The translations under genes were made by a program, and so were the position numbers. From a virus: a DNA stretch of 21,790 nt. The stretch is from IMG/VR virus record IMGVR_UViG_3300027996_000191, positions 1-21,790 of that record; one strand, written 5' to 3'. The stretch's first letter is position 1; the number at the start of each line of letters is the position of its first letter. Below are positions 7,724-13,039 of the stretch, piece by piece. The notes below the pieces were generated by a model. That model was not told where the DNA came from and made no database searches. It saw only the letters and a program-made list of their open reading frames with translations.

Positions 7724-7926
7724 GCTTGTCTGGCTTGCTCCTCAGTTAATTGCTTCCATATATCACAACATCTGACCTTTAGATCCGTTACTTCCTTGGA
7801 TAGCTCGTCATTATGTTTCTCCAGATCAATGACCCTGCTTTTAAGCACCATGTTCTCATCCGTTAATCTCCTCACCCATAGTGGCCAACTCTCCAACTTC
7901 TCTCCCGTGGGGGCATATATATTCAT
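7720..7926 (-). CDS. Small coiled-coil protein
   Basis: A 68-residue protein with a short N-terminal segment (MNIYAPTGEKLESWPLW) followed by continuous heptad-like helix from about residue 20 to 62 (LTDENMVLKSRVIDLEKHND). It is probably a dimeric coiled coil. Its start overlaps the stop of the preceding acidic gene and its stop overlaps the next start, each by an ATGA-type junction. Function unknown. It lies two genes upstream of terL, where a structural or packaging helper would be plausible. Confidence 0.65.
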   Translation of the reverse strand: MNIYAPTGEKLESWPLWVRRLTDENMVLKSRVIDLEKHNDELSKEVTDLKVRCCDIWKQLTEEQARQA

Positions 7927-8120
7927 TCTTCGTCCTCCTCGTCTTCGTCCTCCCCCAAATCCATGTCAAATTCAAACTCTATGACATCCTGGTCGTAGTA
8001 TTCTTTAGCTGCATCCACCATACATTGAACAATTTCTTCATCCTCCATATCAGATTCCTCTGACCAGCGATGAATCATATTCTTAAACTCGTGGTAACAT
8101 TGATTTTTTCCGTCTTGCAT
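7923..8120 (-). CDS. Small acidic protein
   Basis: A 65-residue protein ending in an almost uninterrupted Asp/Glu tail (residues 50-65), strongly negative overall. Charge of this kind is seen in DNA-mimic or histone-like-binding phage proteins, but nothing else here supports that role. ATG 8120 would overlap the preceding gene by 38 bases. An in-frame ATG at 8078 (MIHRWSEESD), five bases past the preceding stop, is an equally reasonable start giving 51 residues. The stop overlaps the next gene by four bases. Confidence 0.55.
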   Translation of the reverse strand: MQDGKNQCYHEFKNMIHRWSEESDMEDEEIVQCMVDAAKEYYDQDVIEFEFDMDLGEDEDEEDEE

Positions 8121-8292
8121 AATTTACTAAGTCAAATTTTCCCTGGTGGGGCATCTTACGTGGTATCGTTGTCCGATACACTGTGCCACGGTTGTTGATT
8201 GCTAATTGATTCTTGTTCCAAAATCTGTACCAAGCTTCGTTTATTTCTGCTGTGCTTACTGAGCATCCATTTCCTTCCATAAAGTCTTCCAT
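8083..8292 (-). CDS. Small basic protein following the methyltransferase
   Basis: A 69-residue protein with a basic C-terminal half (RTTIPRKMPHQGKF ... ARRKKSMLPRV) and an aromatic helix-like centre (EAWYRFWNKNQL). It overlaps the 3' end of the methyltransferase gene by 37 bases; an in-frame ATG at 8280 would reduce that to 25. No family recognised. Its place in the chain of overlapping minus-strand genes is the main support. Confidence 0.5.
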   Translation of the reverse strand: MEDFMEGNGCSVSTAEINEAWYRFWNKNQLAINNRGTVYRTTIPRKMPHQGKFDLVNYARRKKSMLPRV

Positions 8293-9395
8293 GCTAGTTC
8301 TGCTGTTTGGGGGACAACTCCATTCCCCAAGAGCCTAAGTCTGTCCACCCTGTGCTGAGTCCCATGAGTTGCTCCACCCATGAAGGATTGAGTTTCGGTG
8401 ACCCTTGGTTCTTCCCACTCGTATTGCTCTTCTCCTGGTCTTGCAGGCCATTGTGTTGCTCCTTGCGTACTTTCTCCTCCAAGTAAAGTGGCACTGAGTT
8501 CTTGCCCTTCGACTTGCGAAACTTCAAGCACTTCTCCATCGTCTCCTCGCTCCTTGGTCTGCTCATCGCAGTTGGAGTTGGCCAATTCTTCTTCGCTTCC
8601 TCCGCTAGTATCTTGCCCCCCGTTCCGGGCTTGCGACTGCCTGGGTTGCCTGCTCGTGGGGTTGGCCAATTCATCTGATTCAAGTCTCTCCCCAAGCACT
8701 TCTGATTGCTCTCCTTCGCAGTTCTCGCTCCCTCGATGTGGTCGCTTGCTTGCGGAGTTGCCCAGTTGTCCATTCCGTACTTGATGAAGTTTGGCAGTTG
8801 ATTCAGATGTCCCTTGAATCCCTTTGACTTGTGAAGTACATGCTCCTCTGAGTTCGTCCCTTTGTAATCCCTCGCAGCTGGCGTGGGGTAGTTTCGCAAG
8901 GATGAAGACTCGTTTCCTTTGGTGTGGAGCGCCAACTTCTTCCGCACTGAATATGCCGAACGTCGTTCGATAACCTTCTTCTTCCAAATCGGACAGGACT
9001 CGCCATAGCCCCATCGAGGTATGCCCGGAAACGTTTTCCCAAAAACACCAAACAGGTCTAATTGCCCTGACGTGCTTGAGGATGTATGGCCATAAGTGTC
9101 TTGGGTCTTTTTCTCCTTGTCGTTTCCCAGCTGAACTGAATGGTTGGCAGGGATATCCTCCAATGAGTCCGTGTACTTTTCCACGAAACTCTCGTGCAGG
9201 GAAGGTTTTAAGATCCGAGTAGATAGGTGCGTTATCCATCCTCCCTTCTTCAGTCTTCGCAACCAGGTTTGCTTGGACGAAGGCTTCGATCTCCACATTA
9301 ACGACTGTTCGCACATCCACGCCTGCTCTTCTAATTCCAAGTTCAAGCCCTCCGTATCCGGTACAAAAGCTGATAATGTTTTGGGTATTATCCAC
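8256..9395 (-). CDS. C5-cytosine DNA methyltransferase
   Basis: A 379-residue enzyme expected to transfer methyl from SAM to C5 of cytosine in a specific DNA site. Motifs are in order: I, FCTGYGGLELG (10-20, SAM site); IV, GGYPCQPFSSAG (79-90) with catalytic Cys83; VI, ENVSGH (120-125); VIII, PHQRKRVFIL (157-166); X-like LGNGVVPQTAELAW (356-369). The segment from about 167 to 330, which should hold target recognition, is hydrophilic and contains repeated LGN/LAN-[SP] blocks. It starts with GTG one base past the preceding stop (TAATGTG). No partner restriction enzyme is visible, so it is probably a solitary phage methylase protecting the genome. A second open frame runs through the same DNA. 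Confidence 0.9.
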   Translation of the reverse strand: MDNTQNIISFCTGYGGLELGIRRAGVDVRTVVNVEIEAFVQANLVAKTEEGRMDNAPIYSDLKTFPAREFRGKVHGLIGGYPCQPFSSAGKRQGEKDPRHLWPYILKHVRAIRPVWCFWENVSGHTSMGLWRVLSDLEEEGYRTTFGIFSAEEVGAPHQRKRVFILAKLPHASCEGLQRDELRGACTSQVKGIQGTSESTAKLHQVRNGQLGNSASKRPHRGSENCEGEQSEVLGERLESDELANPTSRQPRQSQARNGGQDTSGGSEEELANSNCDEQTKERGDDGEVLEVSQVEGQELSATLLGGESTQGATQWPARPGEEQYEWEEPRVTETQSFMGGATHGTQHRVDRLRLLGNGVVPQTAELAWKTLWKEMDAQ

Positions 9396-9418
9396 ATTAC
9401 CTTTGGGATTGTTCCCAT
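8294..9418 (-). CDS. Overlapping +1-frame ORF with WPTP-type repeats
   Basis: A 374-codon open frame, one base downstream in phase from the methyltransferase frame and covering nearly all of it. The second part, roughly from residue 115 (coordinate about 9076) to the end, resembles phage proteins I recall: SGQLDLFGVFGKTFPG (117-132), four [NW][YWA]-P/A-TP blocks (176-180, 218-222, 250-254, 278-282), and a C-terminal LNPSWVEQLMGLSTGWTDLG (343-362). The four blocks lie exactly under LPHAS, LGNSA, LANPT and LANSN of the methyltransferase. The N-terminal 110 residues look like a frame shadow, so a true start, if any, is internal. Either this is genuine dual coding, or the look-alike family in databases is itself an out-of-frame reading of methylase genes. 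Confidence 0.35.
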   Translation of the reverse strand: MGTIPKVMWIIPKTLSAFVPDTEGLNLELEEQAWMCEQSLMWRSKPSSKQTWLRRLKKGGWITHLSTRILKPSLHESFVEKYTDSLEDIPANHSVQLGNDKEKKTQDTYGHTSSSTSGQLDLFGVFGKTFPGIPRWGYGESCPIWKKKVIERRSAYSVRKKLALHTKGNESSSLRNYPTPAARDYKGTNSEEHVLHKSKGFKGHLNQLPNFIKYGMDNWATPQASDHIEGARTAKESNQKCLGRDLNQMNWPTPRAGNPGSRKPGTGGKILAEEAKKNWPTPTAMSRPRSEETMEKCLKFRKSKGKNSVPLYLEEKVRKEQHNGLQDQEKSNTSGKNQGSPKLNPSWVEQLMGLSTGWTDLGSWGMELSPKQQN

Positions 9419-9555
9419 CCCTGTTGCTCGGTCTCTATATTACCTTCTTCACTCTCATCATCATGCTCGTCCAAGCAATCGTACTGTGCATCATCTGGGT
9501 CAGGTAACTCTCTCCAAAATTCCCATCTGTCTGGTGCAAAATTAAACTCACTCAT
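9397..9555 (-). CDS. Small acidic protein before the methyltransferase
   Basis: A 52-residue protein (MSEFNFAPDRWEFWRELPDP...) with a Trp-rich N-terminus and a strongly acidic C-terminal half (DEHDDESEEGN). Its ATG at 9555 overlaps the stop of the HTH gene (ATGA), and its TAA is one base before the methyltransferase GTG. It is therefore the middle member of a coupled three-gene unit. No family recognised. Confidence 0.6.
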   Translation of the reverse strand: MSEFNFAPDRWEFWRELPDPDDAQYDCLDEHDDESEEGNIETEQQGWEQSQR

Positions 9556-9980
9556 ACCAATCTGTCCTTCCTGTCATAATTTCCTTCCAATGTGTACATA
9601 TCCCCATCCTCACGCTTAACCTTGACCATACTGCCCAATCCAAACGTACCTGGCTTTGCACGGAACTTGCCATGTGTACCATCTGGAAATTCAATAAAGC
9701 GTAAGTATGGATTCTTGGGTAGCAGATACACCTTCGCACTAAGTACATCTCCCATACTCTGCTTAATCATCCCTTCCTTAATACTTGCCCTCTCCTCCTT
9801 CGCATCCTCATCCCCCTGCATACTCGCCAGATCCTCAAGTAAACTAACCATCTTCTTGCTCAATCGCTTGCCACTAAATGCAAGCCTGACAGTTACAGGC
9901 TTTACACCAACCAACTTGCTAAACTCCGTGTAGTTCATACACGCTCGCTTTAATACCTCCTGTGCTTGTTCAACTTCCAT
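9552..9980 (-). CDS. HTH DNA-binding protein
   Basis: A 142-residue protein. Residues about 15-50 (NYTEFSKLVGVKPVTVRLAF, then a further helix) fit a helix-turn-helix with recognition helix near 25-35. After a charged linker, residues 75-142 look beta-rich (AKVYLLPKNPYLRFIEFPDG ... MVKVKREDGDMYTLEG), perhaps a small barrel. It is the first gene of the leftward packaging block and is divergent from the plus-strand gene at 10044, across an operator-like palindrome, so autoregulation or control of packaging genes is plausible. The start is preceded by GCTACAA with no SD. It is a regulator by fold; its target is not known. Confidence 0.65.
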   Translation of the reverse strand: MEVEQAQEVLKRACMNYTEFSKLVGVKPVTVRLAFSGKRLSKKMVSLLEDLASMQGDEDAKEERASIKEGMIKQSMGDVLSAKVYLLPKNPYLRFIEFPDGTHGKFRAKPGTFGLGSMVKVKREDGDMYTLEGNYDRKDRLV

Positions 9981-9981
9981 T

Positions 9982-9997
9982 TGTAGCCTTATGTAGT
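9982..9997 (-). promoter_or_regulatory. Two GCTACA/ACTACA units before the HTH gene
   Basis: TGTAGC (9982-9987) and TGTAGT (9992-9997) on the plus strand are 10 bp apart. On the coding strand they read ACTACA then GCTACA, with one A between the second unit and the ATG. This is the same spacing as the array before the scaffold gene and the same start-adjacent placement as at 20674 and 11920. Confidence 0.45.
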
Positions 9998-10000
9998 CTT

Positions 10001-10020
10001 ATACTTGACAATGCAAGTAT
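10001..10020. promoter_or_regulatory. Operator-like palindrome in the divergent promoter region
   Basis: ATACTTG (10001-10007), a 6-nt spacer and CAAGTAT (10014-10020) form a perfect 7-bp inverted repeat in the 63-bp gap between the divergent genes at 9980 and 10044. It contains a TTGACA (10005-10010) that could be a rightward -35 box, although no good -10 follows at the right distance. A repressor bound here could control both directions. Confidence 0.5.
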
Positions 10021-10043
10021 TTTCTGAAAAAAAGTAAAAAACA

Positions 10044-10580
10044 ATGGGTTACTTACATAAACGAAGATCAAGAAAACCTGGTACTGTACGTGGGTTCTGT
10101 GATGATATGACAAAAAATAATATAATTAAATCAGCAGCAAAGATTGCAGCTAAACAATCAACCGCAAATAAAGAGGCAGAAATCCTCAAGCAACAAGATC
10201 CAGAAATACGTCAGTCAGTTGCCAACTTCCTACGCTATCGTTTAGACATGACAGAACAGGAGTTCTTAAACCAAGTAAATTCAAAGCTATCCACTATGGT
10301 GGCAGACTCTCTAAACACACTACATAACAAACTAGATGAAATACCCCCTCAAAACCTTGCCTATGCAGTGGCTGTACTCATGGACAAGTTCCTTACAGTC
10401 TCAGGCAGACCATCAAATATAACTGCATCTGCAAATGTAACCCTCGGTTCATCTGATATGTCCCCGGATCAAGTACGCTCCATACTAAAAGGGGCAACTA
10501 AAGAAGTTAAAAAACAACCTACCAAAGCATCAGAAGATAAAGTAGTAGACATCACTCCAGATGATGACTCCGCTAAATAA
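10044..10580 (+). CDS. Putative terminase small-subunit-like protein
   Basis: A 178-residue, mainly helical protein. A central stretch (about 100-125: YAVAVLMDKFLTVSGRPSNI) matches a pattern I associate with phage proteins beside terminase genes (AxAxLxDK...GxP). The C-terminus is Lys-rich then acidic (VVDITPDDDSAK). The N-terminal 20 residues are basic (HKRRSRKPG); an in-frame ATG at 10107 (MTKNNIIKSA) could be the true start, and neither has a clear SD. Its last 20 bases overlap the start of the HNH gene. HNH nucleases often neighbour terminase genes, which is why a packaging role is suggested; it is equally possible that this is an unrelated DNA-binding protein. Confidence 0.4.
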   Translation: MGYLHKRRSRKPGTVRGFCDDMTKNNIIKSAAKIAAKQSTANKEAEILKQQDPEIRQSVANFLRYRLDMTEQEFLNQVNSKLSTMVADSLNTLHNKLDEIPPQNLAYAVAVLMDKFLTVSGRPSNITASANVTLGSSDMSPDQVRSILKGATKEVKKQPTKASEDKVVDITPDDDSAK

Positions 10581-11148
10581 ACAAATCATTGAACTGCGCA
10601 AAAAAGGTCTGTCCTTTAACCAAATTGCAAAGAAATTAAAATGTGCAAAATCTACTGTCTCCTATGCTCTGCGAAAAAAAACAAGGGATCTATCCAAGGA
10701 AAAAAGTAAAAACTATCCAAAGAAACATAAAGCAATCCTTAGTAAAATATATTCCTTTCAAAATCCTAAACCACCTTCCAAACAAATCAAACCTGCCTGG
10801 TATCTCAATAAATCAAAAAGACAGACATCCAAAGCAATATCAGATAAAGCAAATCGTTTCCAAAGACCTATGACATTCAACTATAAAGATGTTTATGCAA
10901 AATATGGTGACCATTTCCCATGCGCACTTACAGGTAGACCTGTAGATTTTCACGATCCAGATACCTATGAATATGACCATAAAACTCCCACGGCTCGTGG
11001 TGGAGATAACTCTATGGATAATCTGCAAATTGTATGCCCAGAAGCAAATAGGGCAAAAGGTATGATGACAGATCAAGAGTTCCTCGATCTATGTAAAGAA
11101 ATTGTTATCCATGCAGGGCATCGGATATACAAACCTCTGGATAAATAA
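10561..11148 (+). CDS. HNH endonuclease with N-terminal HTH
   Basis: A 195-residue protein with two parts. Residues about 8-40 form a resolvase-type helix-turn-helix (GLSFNQIAKKLKCAKSTVSY). Residues about 118-170 form an HNH nuclease: Cys121, YDH (138-140), GGDNSMDNLQ (147-156, including Asn154), VCPEANRAK (158-166). Only a partial set of Cys ligands is seen (Cys121, Cys159), so a structural zinc is uncertain. HNH enzymes of this size act in phage packaging at cos sites or as homing-type nucleases. Starting inside the previous gene, it is co-translated with it. The GC-rich repeat region just downstream would be a natural place to look for its target. Confidence 0.8.
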   Translation: MMTPLNKQIIELRKKGLSFNQIAKKLKCAKSTVSYALRKKTRDLSKEKSKNYPKKHKAILSKIYSFQNPKPPSKQIKPAWYLNKSKRQTSKAISDKANRFQRPMTFNYKDVYAKYGDHFPCALTGRPVDFHDPDTYEYDHKTPTARGGDNSMDNLQIVCPEANRAKGMMTDQEFLDLCKEIVIHAGHRIYKPLDK

Positions 11149-11159
11149 CTTTTAAAGTA

Positions 11160-11202
11160 TTACCTAGTAAATCAAGCACCTCACTCCATATCTACTAGGT
11201 AA
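11160..11202. repeat. 10-bp inverted repeat
   Basis: TTACCTAGTA (11160-11169) and TACTAGGTAA (11193-11202) are exact reverse complements separated by 23 nt, starting 12 bases after the HNH stop. No T-tract follows, so this does not look like an intrinsic terminator. Related strings TTACCTGGTA (around 11765) and TTACTTAGTA (around 11892) occur further right in the same gap. Confidence 0.55.
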
Positions 11203-11228
11203 ACTACAACAACCATACAAACACATAC

Positions 11229-11242
11229 CCTCGTAAACGAGG
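11229..11242. repeat. Hairpin CCTCG-TAAA-CGAGG
   Basis: A perfect 5-bp stem with a TAAA loop, followed by CCATG. A near-identical unit (CCTCG-TGAAA-CGAGG then GCATG) occurs at 13147-13161 inside a small gene, so this is a dispersed repeat rather than a chance hairpin. Confidence 0.5.
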
Positions 11243-11250
11243 CCATGCTG

Positions 11251-11307
11251 TGGGGGCATGGGGGGCGTGGAAGTATCAAACATGGATGTATGGAGGGTAT
11301 GCCCCCA
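11251..11307. repeat. 9-bp inverted repeat TGGGGGCAT / ATGCCCCCA
   Basis: TGGGGGCAT at 11251-11259 and ATGCCCCCA at 11299-11307 are exact reverse complements with a 39-nt spacer. A shorter GCCCC/GGGGGGC pair lies just to the right, around 11331-11347. Confidence 0.5.
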
Positions 11308-11396
11308 TATCGTAACCAGACGCAAGCAACGCCCCACCAAGGGGGGCAATATTGCAAAAAAAGTTACGTGGGGGGTGATAATAATATAGAAAGAAC

Positions 11397-11412
11397 GCAG
11401 GCGCGCAGGCGC
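11397..11412. repeat. Tandem GCAGGCGC in a GC-rich block
   Basis: Two adjacent copies of GCAGGCGC (11397-11404, 11405-11412) lead into a C-rich run ending in CCCGGG by about 11428. This is by far the most GC-rich stretch in the window. Base composition so unlike the surroundings is seen at phage cohesive-end sites, among other explanations. Confidence 0.5.
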
Positions 11413-11504
11413 GCCCCCGCCCCCCCGGGTGCGTGCCTAGCGTAAACGCGAACGTGCGTCTATTTATAGCATGATTTGCGTGCCTTGTGTATACTAGTGA
11501 CAAC

Positions 11505-11516
11505 GCATGGTGCATG
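11505..11516 (+). repeat. GCATGGTGCATG repeat, copy 1
   Basis: The 12-mer GCATGGTGCATG is exact at 11505-11516, 11859-11870 and 13170-13181, and has one mismatch at 13134-13145. It is a direct pair of GCATG separated by GT. Two copies are in the non-coding gap and two in the coding sequence of the gene at 13036. Confidence 0.5.
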
Positions 11517-11530
11517 AATAGTGGGATGTA

Positions 11531-11540
11531 GCTTGCAAGC
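11531..11540. repeat. Perfect palindrome GCTTGCAAGC
   Basis: A 10-nt perfect palindrome, one of several CTTGCAAG-related sites in this gap; it may be a protein-binding site. No function can be read directly. Confidence 0.35.
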
Positions 11541-11694
11541 TTGGCAAGTTGGTAGGATCGCACGCAAAACAAGGTCTTGCTTGCTTGGTATGATGGATCT
11601 GAATTTAATGTATTTATGTACTTAGCGTATATAGCGTAAATACATATCATGTGTATTTTAAAAATGTGCATCCATCGAGGAATGCTTTTACAAA

Positions 11695-11709
11695 TGCAAG
11701 TAACTTGCA
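11695..11709. promoter_or_regulatory. Palindrome TGCAAGTAACTTGCA
   Basis: A 15-nt palindrome (7-bp arms, one central base). Its 13-nt core GCAAGTAACTTGC recurs exactly at 12708-12720, and the half-site GCAAGT also forms one arm of the palindrome at 10001-10020. Repeated inverted half-sites suggest an operator for one phage regulator, possibly the HTH protein encoded at 9552-9980. Confidence 0.4.
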
Positions 11710-11781
11710 ATAAGGATTCCCGTGGTAGCACGTTGCAAGTTCCCCAATATTCCATGCTATCTTATTACCTGGTACTTGTTC

Positions 11782-11801
11782 CATGATTTCATGATTTCAT
11801 G
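11782..11801 (+). repeat. CATGATTT tandem repeat
   Basis: Two exact CATGATTT units (11782-11789, 11790-11797) followed by a third partial CATG. AT-rich tandem octamers like this can be iterons or simple slippage; the copy number is low. Confidence 0.4.
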
Positions 11802-11835
11802 TAATTAATTTACATACTTTGCCTTGCGCCCTTGC

Positions 11836-11850
11836 GTTCGCGGAGCGAAC
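11836..11850. repeat. Hairpin GTTCGC-GGA-GCGAAC
   Basis: A perfect 6-bp GC-rich stem with a 3-nt loop. It is not followed by a T-tract on either strand. It lies nine bases before the second GCATGGTGCATG copy. Confidence 0.45.
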
Positions 11851-11858
11851 AATTGGCG

Positions 11859-11870
11859 GCATGGTGCATG
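11859..11870 (+). repeat. GCATGGTGCATG repeat, copy 2
   Basis: Exact copy of the 12-mer described at 11505-11516. Confidence 0.5.
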
Positions 11871-11919
11871 TATACAAGCTTGCACGCTATATTACTTAGT
11901 AAACGTCAAACAACTACAA

Positions 11920-12018
11920 ATGTATTTATTTGCTTGCAATGACATAAAAACTGACTTACTGTGCATAAATCTAAGCGAGATTACTCGCACATTATTATTA
12001 CTAAAATTACTACAATGA
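11920..12018 (+). CDS. Microprotein upstream of the RadC-like gene
   Basis: A 32-residue frame (MYLFACNDIKTDLLCINLSE ...) ending in a Leu-rich helix. Two signs favour it: ATG 11920 is preceded by ACTACAA with the same spacing as other starts in this genome, and its TGA overlaps the ATG of the RadC-like gene (ATGA). It may be a leader peptide whose translation feeds initiation of the next gene. No family recognised. Confidence 0.4.
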   Translation: MYLFACNDIKTDLLCINLSEITRTLLLLKLLQ

Positions 12019-12446
12019 TTATTTACGAAACAAAACAAGTTTATACTAAAGTTGGCAATATTGATGCAACAAACCTTGATTGCCCGCAAAAAGTTTACGA
12101 ATACATGGATGGCGCTTTTGACTCAAATCCATTGCAAGAGCAAGTTTATGTAATCTTACTTAATCGCAAGAACATGCCAATTTCTAGAGAGCAGGTAACG
12201 ATTGGCACAACTAGCTCTTGTTTACTTGATCCTAGCACTGTCTTTCGTCCAGCAATACTAGCGGGTGCAAGTGCAATCATTCTATCCCATAATCATCCTA
12301 GTGGTGACCCATCACCATCAAGTGGTGATATGCGAGTAACTAAGAAAATTGTGGAAGCAGGCAAGGTTTTAGATATTGATGTTCTCGATCATGTAATCAT
12401 AGGCGAGAATGATTGTTATAGCTTTCAAGAAAAGGGCTTAATCTAA
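12015..12446 (+). CDS. radC-like: RadC/JAB-domain (JAMM) protein
   Basis: A 143-residue protein covering the RadC catalytic domain only; the N-terminal HhH region of full-length bacterial RadC is absent. The JAMM metal motif is complete: Glu42 (in LQEQVYVILL), His92-Asn-His94 in SHNHPSGDPSPSSGD, Ser102 and Asp105. The family (UPF0758, formerly DUF2466) occurs on many phages, plasmids and islands; its biochemical job is not settled, and the old DNA-repair role of RadC was withdrawn. Chosen start ATG 12015 overlaps the stop of the microprotein upstream. It opens the plus-strand cluster of small genes, the type of place where anti-defence or host-takeover genes sit. Confidence 0.85.
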   Translation: MIIYETKQVYTKVGNIDATNLDCPQKVYEYMDGAFDSNPLQEQVYVILLNRKNMPISREQVTIGTTSSCLLDPSTVFRPAILAGASAIILSHNHPSGDPSPSSGDMRVTKKIVEAGKVLDIDVLDHVIIGENDCYSFQEKGLI

Positions 12447-12475
12447 CATACTACAAACAACTAAATTTACCTACA

Positions 12476-12571
12476 ATGCAATACGACATATCAATAATCA
12501 TTTTAGCACCATACGCCATCCTTGGCGCTTGGATCGCAATTCAAACAATTAAAGCAAAAAGGAGAAACTAG
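12476..12571 (+). CDS. Single-span membrane microprotein
   Basis: A 31-residue frame: short polar N-terminus, one hydrophobic helix (IIILAPYAILGAWIAI) and a basic tail (KAKRRN), consistent with an inner-membrane peptide with its tail in the cytoplasm. ATG 12476 is preceded immediately by CCTACA. Its stop codon lies inside the AAGGAGAAACTAGCATGA cassette that starts the next gene, two bases ahead of that ATG. Function unknown. Confidence 0.5.
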   Translation: MQYDISIIILAPYAILGAWIAIQTIKAKRRN

Positions 12572-12576
12572 CATGA
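12559..12576 (+). repeat. Translational-coupling cassette, copy 1
   Basis: AAGGAGAAACTAGCATGA carries an SD (AAGGAG) and the next ATG. Here the upstream frame reads TAG within it. Exact copies lie at 12783-12800 and 13022-13039, and a copy lacking two bases at 13815-13831. Confidence 0.65.
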
Positions 12577-12800
12577 GCATAGACAACTTTAAATGGACAC
12601 GTCAAAAGAATGGCGTGCTGGATTTTATAGACATTTACAACGAGGAAAGTGTTTTTGGGAAAGGTTACGCTAGTATGTGCATGATGCATGAGAACAAGCA
12701 TGTTTTAGCAAGTAACTTGCGTGCATGTTTTGGTTTCCTGACTTTGCACAAAAGTACAAAACTTGCGGAAAGAATACTTACAAAGGAGAAACTAGCATGA
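12573..12800 (+). CDS. Hypothetical protein, small-gene cluster
   Basis: A 75-residue protein starting MSIDNFKWTRQKNGVLDF behind an ideal SD (AAGGAG, 8 bases before ATG 12573). An upstream in-frame ATG at 12522 would run through the coding end of the preceding gene and is not preferred. It contains several His, Met and Cys residues around 28-40 (SMCMMHENKH), though no clean metal motif. It ends KEKLA, encoded by the cassette that also provides the SD and ATG of the following gene. The palindrome GCAAGTAACTTGC (12708-12720) lies within it. No family recognised. Confidence 0.6.
   Translation: MSIDNFKWTRQKNGVLDFIDIYNEESVFGKGYASMCMMHENKHVLASNLRACFGFLTLHKSTKLAERILTKEKLA
12783..12800 (+). repeat. 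Translational-coupling cassette, copy 2
   Basis: Exact second copy of AAGGAGAAACTAGCATGA. The upstream gene reads it as Lys-Glu-Lys-Leu-Ala-stop, and the downstream gene starts at its ATG with a four-base overlap. Confidence 0.65.
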
Positions 12801-13039
12801 CATTAAGAGAATTAAAACCATCTAGCTATAGCGCCATCAATGTAACTGTTGAGTATCTTGGTAGGAGATATCTTATAACACATTGCAATGATTGGTTTAC
12901 TGCTGAACGTGTAGCTTGCGATTACCAAGCTAAATTTCCTGACGCATGTTACTTTACAAGTAGCAAGTATGACTCAACTCACATTGATGGTAAAGCCATT
13001 GATTTTCGCAATCATTATGCAAAGGAGAAACTAGCATGA
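12797..13039 (+). CDS. Hypothetical protein, small-gene cluster
   Basis: An 80-residue protein starting MTLRELKPSSYSAINVTVEY, whose ATG overlaps the previous stop. It appears compact and mixed alpha/beta with many Tyr, Phe and Asp residues, no membrane segment and no recognised motif. Like its upstream neighbour it ends in KEKLA encoded by the shared cassette, but the two proteins do not otherwise look alike, so the similarity lies in the junction, not in the genes. Confidence 0.6.
   Translation: MTLRELKPSSYSAINVTVEYLGRRYLITHCNDWFTAERVACDYQAKFPDACYFTSSKYDSTHIDGKAIDFRNHYAKEKLA
13022..13039 (+). repeat. Translational-coupling cassette, copy 3
   Basis: Exact third copy of AAGGAGAAACTAGCATGA at the next gene junction, again read as KEKLA-stop by the upstream gene. 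Confidence 0.65.

Larger units (their letters stand above)
11149..11919. other. Long non-coding region rich in repeats and palindromes
   Basis: About 770 bp with no convincing gene between two plus-strand blocks. The only long frame (minus strand, 11276-11755) has shadow-like composition. The region holds an inverted repeat at 11160-11202, a hairpin at 11229-11242, an inverted repeat at 11251-11307, a GC-rich block with a tandem octamer at 11397-11412, palindromes at 11531-11540 and 11695-11709, a CATGATTT tandem at 11782-11801, a GC hairpin at 11836-11850 and two copies of GCATGGTGCATG. Composition swings from very GC-rich (11400-11450) to AT-rich. Such density suggests a cis-acting site such as cos/pac, replication origin or attP; the sequence does not decide which. 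Confidence 0.6.

Noticed and set aside
8398-8784. 128-codon plus-strand frame within the methyltransferase
   Set aside because: Ser/Pro/Cys-rich antisense of the hydrophilic recognition region; no start signals or neighbours on that strand.
9388-9396. Perfect DnaA-box string TTATCCACA
   Set aside because: A single copy at the methyltransferase start codon region, explained by its first codons; no cluster around it.
11276-11755. 159-codon minus-strand frame in the non-coding gap
   Set aside because: Composition is erratic, rich in His, Ile and Tyr then Gly, Ala and Arg; it crosses several palindromes and has no SD or coupled neighbour. It reads as a chance frame through repeats.
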